Shown in pieces: positions 1 through 7,203 of a DNA stretch of 10,069 nt (positions are counted from its first letter, which is position 1; every line of letters starts with the position of its first letter). Made by a program: the position numbers and the translations under genes. The stretch covers positions 1 to 10,069 of the forward strand of contig DQWO01000139.1 of NCBI GenBank assembly GCA_011042595.1, read 5' to 3'. Below the pieces are notes generated by a model that worked only from the letters and a program-made list of their open reading frames with translations, had not been told where the DNA came from and did not search any database. The stretch comes from Pseudomonadota bacterium (lineage in GTDB: Bacteria; Desulfobacterota; Anaeroferrophillalia; Anaeroferrophillales; Anaeroferrophillaceae).

Positions 1-154
1 ACCATAAATACTCATGTAATCATTTCAAAAAGGATGGCCTCAGGTTATAAATTGCTCTGTCTGGTTTTTTTTGTTATGGTCCTTTGAGGATTTTGCCCGG
101 GAATTTGAACAAAAACCTGGAAGCAAAAATAAATTCTGACTGACCATCCATACC

Positions 155-1243
155 ATGCGAATTTACCAACGTTATCTGCTGAAAGAACTCATACAGATTT
201 TCCTCCTGAGCCTGCTGGCCCTGCTGGCGATCTATATTCTGCTTGAGTTTTTTGGCACCCTTGATGACTTCATTGAAAACCAGGTCAAGATAAAGTTCAT
301 CTTTCTTTACCTGGCAAACCAGACACCTTTTTTTGCCGCCCAGTTCATTCCCCTGGCTTTGTTATTGGCAACCATGCTGACCCTTGGCGGCATGGGGCAA
401 AACAATGAGATTATTGCCTTTCGCTCCTGCGGCTTCACTTTATACCAATTAAGTCTGCCGCTGCTGATTGCCGGCGTCTTTTTCTCCCTCTTCACCTTCT
501 CACTCACTGAATATGTTGTACCTCCCACTTTTGCCCGGGCCAGACACATTAAAACAGTTTTCGTTAAACATAAACAGGAAAAGAAACTTTTAAATCTCAA
601 GGACGTATGGTATACAAGCGGAAGAAATATCTATCATTTCAATAAGCTGGACCCCGGAAAGAACGCCATTCAAGGAGTAACCCTTTATCGGCTGGATCAG
701 TCATCGCTGCTCAAAAAGCGTATAGATGCCAAACAACTCGTTTACCGGAATGGCCACTGGATAGCAAAAAAGCTGACGATCCGGGATTTCATCTACCAGA
801 ATGGGCACTCAACCCTGCAGAAGTTTCAGCAAAAGCAGTCCGCGGCCTTATCAATCAGCGAGAAACCGGAAGATTTTCTTATTCCGCAAAAAGCGGTTGA
901 GGAAATGAATATCAGGGAGTTAAACCGCTATATTGATAAAGTAAAAAATATCGGCGTTAATGTTAATGAGTACAAGGTACAATTGTACCATAAATTCTTT
1001 TTCCCCCTGTCCTGTCTGGTAATGGCACTGCTGGGGATACCTTTTTCTCTGGGTTCCAAACGTAGTGGAGGCTTTGCCAGAAGCATAGGAATAAGTCTGG
1101 TTATTGGTTTTTCATTCTGGTTCGTCCTCTCTTTTTCACTGGCTCTGGGAAAAGCCGGCATCCTCTCACCCTTGCCGGCGGCATTTTTGCCCCATGTGTT
1201 TTATGGGGGACTTGGAATCATTCTGATCAGAAGAAATATATAA
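155..1243 (+). CDS. lptG: LptG-type LPS export ABC transporter permease (YjgP/YjgQ family)
   Basis: The 362-residue protein has the YjgP/YjgQ layout: three N-terminal membrane segments (about residues 13-35, 52-80, 97-120), a soluble, probably periplasmic domain (about 125-275), and three C-terminal segments (about 281-299, 310-334, 340-360). LptG and LptF form the permease pair of the LptB2FG transporter, which extracts lipopolysaccharide from the inner membrane and feeds the Lpt bridge. I call LptG rather than LptF because of the short RYLLKE-type N-terminus and the LTEYVVPP stretch after the third segment, which resembles the E. coli LptG equivalent; the distinction is moderately secure. 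The ATG at 155 has no clear Shine-Dalgarno but gives the expected N-terminus just before the first membrane segment. No lptF is recognisable in the 154 bases upstream. The stop codon overlaps the ribosome binding site of prfB, so the two are probably co-transcribed. Confidence 0.9.
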   Translation: MRIYQRYLLKELIQIFLLSLLALLAIYILLEFFGTLDDFIENQVKIKFIFLYLANQTPFFAAQFIPLALLLATMLTLGGMGQNNEIIAFRSCGFTLYQLSLPLLIAGVFFSLFTFSLTEYVVPPTFARARHIKTVFVKHKQEKKLLNLKDVWYTSGRNIYHFNKLDPGKNAIQGVTLYRLDQSSLLKKRIDAKQLVYRNGHWIAKKLTIRDFIYQNGHSTLQKFQQKQSAALSISEKPEDFLIPQKAVEEMNIRELNRYIDKVKNIGVNVNEYKVQLYHKFFFPLSCLVMALLGIPFSLGSKRSGGFARSIGISLVIGFSFWFVLSFSLALGKAGILSPLPAAFLPHVFYGGLGIILIRRNI

Positions 1244-1256
1244 GGAGATAATTAGC

Positions 1257-2379
1257 ATGGTTTTACCACTGGAAATAACTGAATCAATGAAACAGCTGAC
1301 CCAGAAAGTAGAAAGATACCGGGGGTATCTTTGATCTTGAAAGCCTTAAACAGCAATTGGAAGAAATTGAAAGGAATGTTGCCCAGGAAGATTTCTGGCA
1401 GGATCAAGAGGCGGCCACCACAATCCTGAAGGAGCGGACAACGCTCAATAACGAGCTGGAACGCTGGCAGCAGGTTGAAAATGAACTGGAAGAAATTACC
1501 GTACTCGTTGAGCTGCTGAAAGAGGAAGAAGATCCCGAGTCAATAGCAGAGCTGAAAGAACGGCTTGAAAAACTGGGTAAGAATCTGGCCATTATTGAGC
1601 TGGAAAAGATGATGGCGGAAGAAAACGACCGGAAAAATGCCATCGTCAGCATCAATGCCGGCGCCGGGGGCACCGAAGCCCAGGATTGGGTCGAGATGCT
1701 GCTCAGGATGTATCTGCGCTGGGCAGAAAAACGGGGCTGGAAATCTGAAATCGTTGATATCCTGCCGATGGATGAAGGCGGCATCAAAAGCGTAACCTTT
1801 ACCGTCAGCGGGGATTATGTCTATGGTAATTTCCGCTCGGAAATCGGCATCCACCGCCTGGTGAGGATATCTCCTTTCGACGCGGGCAACCGCCGACATA
1901 CATCTTTTGCCTCAGTTTTTATCTGTCCGGAAATCGATGACGATATAAAGATTGAGATTAATGACAAAGATTTACGCATAGACACCTATCGGGCCAGCGG
2001 CGCCGGCGGACAACATGTCAATAAAACCGATTCCGCGGTTCGCATTACCCACCTGCCCTCAGGCATTGTGGTTCAATGTCAGAATGAACGCTCACAGCAT
2101 AAAAACAAGGCCATGGCGATGAAAATTCTCAAGGCCCGTCTTTACGAAGCAGAAATGGCCGCACGTCAGAAAGAATTGGATAAGGTGGAGGGAAGCAAGA
2201 AAGAAATTGCCTGGGGCAGCCAGATTCGCTCCTATATCATCCATCCATACCAGATGGTCAAAGATCATCGGACTGATTTTGAAACCGGAAATGTCAATCA
2301 GGTTCTTGATGGTGGGCTTGATCCCTTGGTGGAATCCTATCTGCTTCACCAGATGAATCTCAAACAGCATGCTAAATAA
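1257..2379 (+). CDS. prfB: Peptide chain release factor 2, expressed by +1 programmed frameshift
   Basis: RF2 recognises UAA and UGA and triggers peptide release. Translation starts at ATG 1257, nine bases after AAGGAG (1242-1247). It runs 25 codons to an in-frame TGA at 1332-1334, then must skip base 1332 and continue at GAT 1333 to the TAA at 2377-2379. The joined protein is 373 residues, close to the 365 of E. coli RF2. In joined numbering the stop-recognition motif SPF is at 205-207 and the catalytic GGQ at 250-252, the same positions as in E. coli. Residue 246 is alanine, as in most RF2 proteins, rather than the threonine of E. coli K-12. An acidic, coiled-coil-rich N-terminal region precedes the core. 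A simple ORF caller would start this gene falsely at TTG 1357. It sits 13 bases after lptG and 2 before the RNase J gene. Confidence 0.97.
1320..1335 (+). promoter_or_regulatory. RF2 autoregulatory +1 frameshift site
   Basis: The bases read CGG GGG TAT CTT TGA T in the starting frame. This matches the known prfB frameshift signal: a G-rich internal Shine-Dalgarno-like element, then TAT, the slippery CTT and the TGA stop, with the same spacing as the E. coli site (AGG GGG TAT CTT TGA C). When RF2 is scarce the ribosome pauses at TGA and slips +1 to read GAT, so RF2 controls its own synthesis. Two deviations are visible: the element begins CGG instead of AGG, and T rather than C follows the stop. 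A second starting-frame TGA lies two codons on, at 1338-1340. Confidence 0.95.
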
Positions 2380-2381
2380 AA

Positions 2382-4070
2382 ATGAGTAATAAAAAAATGA
2401 CTTTACCTCTGGATTCCGATACCGTTCGGCTGATCCCCCTTGGAGGACTCGGGGAAATCGGCATGAACATGATGGCGATTGAATGCGGCGATGAAATACT
2501 GATCATTGACTGCGGACTAATGTTCCCTGAACCTTATATGCTGGGAGTAGACCTGGTGATACCTGACACCACCTATCTGCAGGAAAACCAGGACCGGGTG
2601 AGAGGAATCATTATCACCCACGGGCATGAAGATCATATCGGTGCCCTTCCTTTTATTCTTCCCCAGCTCAAAGTCCCCATTTATGCTACCCGTTTCACCC
2701 TTGGTCTCATAAAAAAGAAATTGAAAGAGTATTCCCTGGATCAAACAACAGAATTTATTAACATCAAACCCGGCGAACAGATAACAACCAGACACTTTAC
2801 GGTTGAGTTTATCCGGGTCATTCACTCCATCCCTGATGGTGTCGCCCTGCACCTCAAAACTCCGGCAGGCAGCATTATCCATTCCGGAGATTTCAAAATC
2901 GATCATACACCATTGGGAAGTGATTTCACCGACCTGGCCGAATTTGCCCGACTCGGCCGCGATGGTGTCAGGTTGCTGCTCTCGGACAGCACCAACGTCG
3001 AGCAGGATGGTTTTTCAGACCCGGAGCTGAAGGTCAGAGACGCCATGATGGCATTGTTTCCCACCTGTCCCGGCAGAATCATTATTTCACTTTTTTCATC
3101 CAACCTGCTGCGCATCGGGGAAATCATCAACCTGGCCTGTCAGCAACAACGAAAAGTGGCATTATACGGCCGCAGCCTGCTCGGCAATGTCATGGTTGCC
3201 CGGGAACTTGGCTACCTGAAGATTGATGATGACACCCTGATTGACATCCAGGAAACCGGTGATTACAAACCGGAAGAATTGCTGATCATCACCACCGGCA
3301 GCCAGGGTGAACCGCTTTCCGGCCTTTCACTGCTGGCTTCGGGGGGCAATAAATGGTTTCAGGTCATCCCCGACGATACGATTATCTTTTCATCACGTTT
3401 TATCCCCGGGAATGAAAAAGCCATCAACAACCTGATTAACCGTCTCTACCGGCGTGGAGCCCGGGTCTTATACAATTCCATCGCCTATACCCACACCTCC
3501 GGCCATGCCCATCGTGACGAATTAAGGCTGCTACTGAACCTGGTCAAACCGGACACTTTCATCCCCATCCATGGGGAATATCGCCACCTGCTTCAACATG
3601 CAAGACTGGCAGAAGAGCAGGGAATTTCCAAAGATAATATTCTGATTGCCAATGATGGTGATATTATCACCCTGGATGCCGACGGCATCTACCACAGCGG
3701 TGCGATTGAAACCGGAAAAATTCTCATTGACGGCAAAGGTACCGGTGATATTTCCGATGTCATCCTCCACGACCGAAAAGATTTGTCCCGCAATGGAGTG
3801 GCAATGATAATCATGGTAATCAAGGAATCAACCGGGGAAATTATTTACGGGCCGGACATCACCACCAAGGGCCTTTTTTTTGAGGAGGAAAAAGAGGCAA
3901 TAATGGCAGAAGCGCTGGAAGTCATTAATGACAGTATAAACAATATTCCCGCTTCCGAGCGCCGTGACTGGATTGAAATAAAAACCATTGTCCGCAAGAA
4001 TCTGAAAAGATTTTTCAAACGACATTTACAGCGCAAACCGATTATTTTACCGGTCATCATTGAACTCTAG
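2382..4070 (+). CDS. rnj: Ribonuclease J family metallo-beta-lactamase/beta-CASP RNase
   Basis: The 562 residues match the usual RNase J length (about 555). RNase J has 5'-to-3' exonuclease and endonuclease activity in mRNA decay and rRNA processing. Metal-binding residues of the metallo-beta-lactamase fold are visible: H80-x-H82-x-D84-H85 (HGHEDH), H148, D170 in HSGDF, and H397 in HGEYRH. The family motifs SDSTN (after the HSGDF motif), GSQGEP and HTSGHA (371-376) mark the RNase J beta-CASP type rather than a lactamase or cleavage/polyadenylation factor. The C-terminal ~100 residues, ending in the basic KRFFKRHLQRK segment, correspond to the C-terminal domain. ATG 2382 lies 2 bases after the prfB stop without a clear Shine-Dalgarno, suggesting translational coupling; an alternative ATG at 2397 would remove five residues. 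Whether it is J1-like or J2-like cannot be told from sequence alone. Confidence 0.95.
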   Translation: MSNKKMTLPLDSDTVRLIPLGGLGEIGMNMMAIECGDEILIIDCGLMFPEPYMLGVDLVIPDTTYLQENQDRVRGIIITHGHEDHIGALPFILPQLKVPIYATRFTLGLIKKKLKEYSLDQTTEFINIKPGEQITTRHFTVEFIRVIHSIPDGVALHLKTPAGSIIHSGDFKIDHTPLGSDFTDLAEFARLGRDGVRLLLSDSTNVEQDGFSDPELKVRDAMMALFPTCPGRIIISLFSSNLLRIGEIINLACQQQRKVALYGRSLLGNVMVARELGYLKIDDDTLIDIQETGDYKPEELLIITTGSQGEPLSGLSLLASGGNKWFQVIPDDTIIFSSRFIPGNEKAINNLINRLYRRGARVLYNSIAYTHTSGHAHRDELRLLLNLVKPDTFIPIHGEYRHLLQHARLAEEQGISKDNILIANDGDIITLDADGIYHSGAIETGKILIDGKGTGDISDVILHDRKDLSRNGVAMIIMVIKESTGEIIYGPDITTKGLFFEEEKEAIMAEALEVINDSINNIPASERRDWIEIKTIVRKNLKRFFKRHLQRKPIILPVIIEL

Positions 4071-4076
4071 GAGGCC

Positions 4077-4137
4077 GTCCGAAAATGCCCTTTTTTCCTA
4101 ACTCTGCGTTGTTAGAAAAAAATTTCTATTCTCGGAC
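4077..4137. repeat. Long imperfect hairpin between rnj and ftsK
   Basis: The outer arms GTCCGA (4077-4082) and TCGGAC (4132-4137) are perfectly complementary. The inner arms 4091-4102 (TTTTTTCCTAAC) and 4111-4122 (GTTAGAAAAAAA) pair over 12 positions with one mismatch, around the 8-base loop TCTGCGTT. A short AAT/ATT pairing lies between them. The stem begins 6 bases after the RNase J stop. It lacks a T-run directly after the closing arm, so it is not a textbook intrinsic terminator, although it could still protect or attenuate the transcript. Its symmetrical form also fits a dispersed REP-like or MITE-like element; copy number cannot be judged here. Confidence 0.6.
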
Positions 4138-4155
4138 AACTTCCTAATCTAAATC

Positions 4156-4190
4156 AGCCTTTAGCCTTTAGCCTTTAGCCTTTAACCTTT
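4156..4190. repeat. Heptanucleotide tandem repeat (AGCCTTT x4 plus AACCTTT)
   Basis: Four exact copies of AGCCTTT (4156-4162, 4163-4169, 4170-4176, 4177-4183) are followed by one variant copy AACCTTT (4184-4190), ending in a T-run. It lies 21 bases upstream of the ftsK start. A short tandem array of this type is prone to copy-number change by replication slippage, so its length could differ between strains. There are no spacers, so it is not a CRISPR. No function can be assigned. Confidence 0.9.
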
Positions 4191-4211
4191 TTTATCATAG
4201 AAATATCTGCC

Positions 4212-6452
4212 ATGCTGAAACGACTTCGACTGGACCGCCAGGAATGGAAATGTGAGATAACCAGCATCCTGATTCTCGGCTTTGCTGTTTTTATTCTCAT
4301 TTGCCTGGCTTCTTATTCTCCGAATGATCCCTCCTGGAATACGGTAACCACCGCCGGAAAACAGATCAGTAATTTCGGCGGCCGCCTGGGAGCTAAACTG
4401 GCTGACCTGTTGATTCAGCCATTCGGGCTGGCCTCGGTGGTTATCCCCCTCTATCTGCTCGGGGTTTTCCTGGCCATGATGACGACTAAAAAGTCTCCAC
4501 CCTGGAGCAGTTATCCCGGCGCATTATTGCTTTTACTCAGCACCTCCATCTGGGCATCACTCATCAAACCTTCATTGGCATATCACCAACACATGATCAA
4601 AACCGGCGGGGTCTTCGGAGACCTGATGTCACAGTTTTTTCTCTCTTACCTGAACATGGTCGGCACCTGCCTGATCATGCTGATCATCTTTTCCCTGGCC
4701 ATTATTGTCACCACCCACATATCACCGTTTAAATTAGTAACCATTATCGTTGAAGGTTTTCTGCAGGCCATCATGACTCTCAGCCGATCTACCTTGATGC
4801 TGGTCAAATTTATGGGAAATATTTTCGGGAAGAAAAAGGACACGGACGAAAAGAAAAAGAGCCGCGCAAAAAAACCACTAATCAAGGTTGAAAAGCAAGC
4901 AAAAAACAAGGGCATAAAGGACGAAATCCTGCAACAGGAAGTTTTACCTTTCTTTCATGAATCAGGAAAAGTCAGCCTGCCCCGGGTTTCAATTCTGAAT
5001 GATCCACCCGCTGATAAAAAGGTCTCCCATGACAAAAAAAGCCTTTTTATGAGCTCCCAGATCCTGGAAAAAAAATTATTGGACTATGGGGTGGAAGGCG
5101 AGGTAACCGAGGTTATTCCCGGGCCGGTGGTTACCATGTTTGAATTCAAACCGGCCGCCGGAACCAAGTTGAGCAAAATTGCTTCCCTGGCAGATGATCT
5201 GGCCCTGGCTCTCAGCGCCTTATCGGTTCGCATCGTCGCCCCGATCCCGGGAAAATCTGTGGTTGGCATTGAAATACCCAATCTTGAGCGGGAGAATGTC
5301 TACTTCAAGGAGCTGATCACCTCCGCCGCTTTTCAGGATACCAAATCACCGTTGCCACTGGCTCTGGGAAAAGATATCAGCGGCAGTCCTTTTGTTGCTG
5401 ATTTAACCAAAATGCCACACCTGCTGATTGCCGGTTCAACCGGTTCCGGAAAAAGCGTGGCCATCAACAGCATGATCTGCAGTATTCTTTTCAAGGCTCC
5501 ACCCGAACAGGTCAGGTTCATCCTGGTGGACCCAAAGATGCTTGAACTTTCCGTTTATGACAATATTCCCAACCTGCTCCTGCCGGTGGTTACCAATCCC
5601 AAGCGGGCCGCTGCCGCCCTGCGCTGGGCGGTTGACGAGATGGAACGCCGCTACACCCTGATGTCAGAATCCGGCACCAGGAACATTAACAGCTATAACC
5701 GACTGGCCAGGAAAAATGCCAGGCAACATGACAAAGAAGATGGCCTGCAGACCGAAATATTACCTTATATCGTTATTGTTATTGATGAACTTGCCGATTT
5801 GATGATGATTGCCGCCAAGGAGGTGGAGGAATCCATTACCAGGTTGGCCCAGATGGCTCGGGCAGCGGGCATCCACTTGATCCTGGCCACCCAGCGGCCA
5901 TCGGTTGATGTCATCACCGGCCTGATTAAAGCAAACTTCCCGGCTCGAATTTCTTTCCGGGTATCGTCCAAGATAGATTCCCGCACTATTCTTGACTCCC
6001 TTGGAGCTGAGCACCTGCTGGGCAACGGCGACATGCTCTTCCTGCAACCCGGTTCAGGAACCTCGAATTTTACCCGTCTGCACGGTGCTTTCCTCAGCGA
6101 TAAAGAAATCCGTCAAATCACCAATTTCCTCAAAAAACAGGGACAGCCATTATATGATGACGACCTGTTGAAAAAGCAGGAAGAGGAACTCTCCAAATCA
6201 CGAAAAGAACGGGGAAAATCCTCCTATTCAAATGGCAATGAAGACGAAGGAGACGAAGATTACGATGAGCTTTATGACCAGGCCGTAGCCTTTGTGAGCG
6301 AGGTAAAAACAGCCTCCGCCTCGCTGATTCAGCGGAAATTCCGTATCGGCTACAACCGGGCAGCCCGGATTATTGAAACCATGGAAAGAGAAGGAATTAT
6401 CGGCCCGGCGGAAGGCAGTAAACCGCGAAAAGTGCTTGTCGGGAAGCTGTAG
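4212..6452 (+). CDS. ftsK: FtsK/SpoIIIE-type DNA translocase
   Basis: The 746-residue protein shows all three FtsK parts. The N-terminus has about four membrane segments (roughly residues 18-38, 68-92, 100-118, 140-170). A short lysine-rich linker (about 200-235) follows, much shorter than in E. coli FtsK. The motor domain carries Walker A GSTGSGKS (408-415) and Walker B ending DELADL (525-530). The C-terminal winged-helix gamma domain (about 685-746) reads DNA polarity sequences in the family. FtsK pumps DNA at the division septum and helps resolve chromosome dimers with Xer recombinases. An acidic stretch (about 675-685) separates motor and gamma. ATG 4212 has no evident Shine-Dalgarno, but the protein begins just before the first membrane helix as expected. 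It follows rnj after 141 bases containing repeats, so it may have its own promoter. It converges on the lipoprotein gene. Confidence 0.97.
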   Translation: MLKRLRLDRQEWKCEITSILILGFAVFILICLASYSPNDPSWNTVTTAGKQISNFGGRLGAKLADLLIQPFGLASVVIPLYLLGVFLAMMTTKKSPPWSSYPGALLLLLSTSIWASLIKPSLAYHQHMIKTGGVFGDLMSQFFLSYLNMVGTCLIMLIIFSLAIIVTTHISPFKLVTIIVEGFLQAIMTLSRSTLMLVKFMGNIFGKKKDTDEKKKSRAKKPLIKVEKQAKNKGIKDEILQQEVLPFFHESGKVSLPRVSILNDPPADKKVSHDKKSLFMSSQILEKKLLDYGVEGEVTEVIPGPVVTMFEFKPAAGTKLSKIASLADDLALALSALSVRIVAPIPGKSVVGIEIPNLERENVYFKELITSAAFQDTKSPLPLALGKDISGSPFVADLTKMPHLLIAGSTGSGKSVAINSMICSILFKAPPEQVRFILVDPKMLELSVYDNIPNLLLPVVTNPKRAAAALRWAVDEMERRYTLMSESGTRNINSYNRLARKNARQHDKEDGLQTEILPYIVIVIDELADLMMIAAKEVEESITRLAQMARAAGIHLILATQRPSVDVITGLIKANFPARISFRVSSKIDSRTILDSLGAEHLLGNGDMLFLQPGSGTSNFTRLHGAFLSDKEIRQITNFLKKQGQPLYDDDLLKKQEEELSKSRKERGKSSYSNGNEDEGDEDYDELYDQAVAFVSEVKTASASLIQRKFRIGYNRAARIIETMEREGIIGPAEGSKPRKVLVGKL

Positions 6453-6462
6453 ACAACTACAG
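6447..6462. repeat. Inverted repeat joining two convergent stop codons
   Basis: CTGTAG (6447-6452), a 4-base loop ACAA (6453-6456) and CTACAG (6457-6462) form a perfect 6-bp stem. The left arm ends with the ftsK TAG stop, and the right arm begins with the complement of the lipoprotein gene's TAG stop. No T-run follows on either strand, so a bidirectional intrinsic terminator is not supported, and the short stem could be coincidence. Confidence 0.5.
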
Positions 6463-7164
6463 AAGAATCGCCAAGAACATAGTGGACATATTAAAGAAAA
6501 ATTTTGGCGGTGAACCACCACGCAGATAAATATCATCAGTAATCCGGGTCAGAATCCTGGTCATGATGACCTCATAACCCATATTGATATAACCATCATC
6601 ACCTGCCTCGTTAGTACAGAACAGCAAATGGCCTTCCTCATCCTTATACACCTTTAAACGCCAGTTCACCTGACAGATATTGCTATATAGCTTCTCCAAA
6701 TTATCCAACGATACCTGCAAGCTGCTGAGCAGAACTTCATCTTTGGGCTGATAGGTTTCCCTGATACTTTTCATCAACCCCAGACAGAGCAAAAACACCC
6801 GATCCGAACATTGCGGCTCTTTGGCAAAGGCCTCAGTCAGGATTTCATGGGACGGCAATTTTCTGTACCGGGGAAGCGGCAGTTTACCAGCTTTAAAAAC
6901 CCCTTTGATCTTTTCTTCCCGAGCTTTTAAATCCGGTTCATATTTGGGATTTTTGGCATAAAGGCGGCGGCTAAACTTCTCCAGCTCTTTATAATGTTCC
7001 TCCAGGTGATACGTAAGTAGTTTCGCGTCGGTGGGAATGACTGCCTCGCCCAGGGAACCATTAGTCCCCAGGAAATTTTTGCTGCAGCCGGCCAGCAGCA
7101 GGATAAATCCCAGGCAGGCAAATCCAAATAGTGATTTTAAGCCGCCCGATTTTCGAGATGCCAT
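6457..7164 (-). CDS. Lipoprotein of unknown function, downstream of alaS
   Basis: From the chosen start the protein is 235 residues. Its N-terminus is a lipoprotein signal peptide: basic SRK, a hydrophobic stretch, and the lipobox LLAGC with the lipidated cysteine at residue 27. It is therefore probably exported and anchored in the inner or outer membrane. I chose ATG 7164 because AAGGA (7173-7169) stands 4 bases before it; an in-frame ATG at 7182 would add six residues but has no Shine-Dalgarno. The mature part is mostly predicted helical and charged, with PRYRKLPSHEIL near the middle, four further cysteines and a hydrophobic C-terminus (FLAILL). I do not recognise the family, and no catalytic motif is visible. 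It starts 39 bases after the alaS stop on the same strand with no terminator between, so the two are probably co-transcribed. Confidence 0.85.
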   Translation of the reverse strand: MASRKSGGLKSLFGFACLGFILLLAGCSKNFLGTNGSLGEAVIPTDAKLLTYHLEEHYKELEKFSRRLYAKNPKYEPDLKAREEKIKGVFKAGKLPLPRYRKLPSHEILTEAFAKEPQCSDRVFLLCLGLMKSIRETYQPKDEVLLSSLQVSLDNLEKLYSNICQVNWRLKVYKDEEGHLLFCTNEAGDDGYINMGYEVIMTRILTRITDDIYLRGGSPPKFFFNMSTMFLAILL

Positions 7165-7168
7165 AAAA

Positions 7169-7173
7169 TCCTT
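7169..7173 (-). promoter_or_regulatory. Ribosome binding site deciding the lipoprotein start
   Basis: On the minus strand AAGGA is followed by TTTT and the ATG at 7164. The upstream in-frame ATG at 7182 is preceded by a C-rich stretch with no Shine-Dalgarno match. The shorter protein also gives a more typical length before the lipobox cysteine (26 residues rather than 32). Confidence 0.6.
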
Positions 7174-7203
7174 ATATTTCATCGCCGGGGAAAGCGAATA
7201 AAA

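Noticed and set aside
105-133. Possible promoter for lptG (TTGAAC, 17-base spacer, AATAAA)
   Set aside because: Only 4 of 6 consensus matches in each box, in an AT-rich spacer where such matches are common; not strong enough to list.
1357-2379. prfB starting at TTG 1357 as an uninterrupted 340-residue gene
   Set aside because: This start has no ribosome binding site and drops the N-terminus. The frameshift site and the ATG at 1257 with AAGGAG restore a full-length RF2.
4077-4137. Intrinsic terminator for the lptG-prfB-rnj operon
   Set aside because: The stem is imperfect and AT-rich in its inner part, and the closing arm is followed by AACTTCC rather than a T-run.
4156-4190. CRISPR-like array
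   Set aside because: Units are 7 bases and directly abutting with no spacers, and no cas gene is present.
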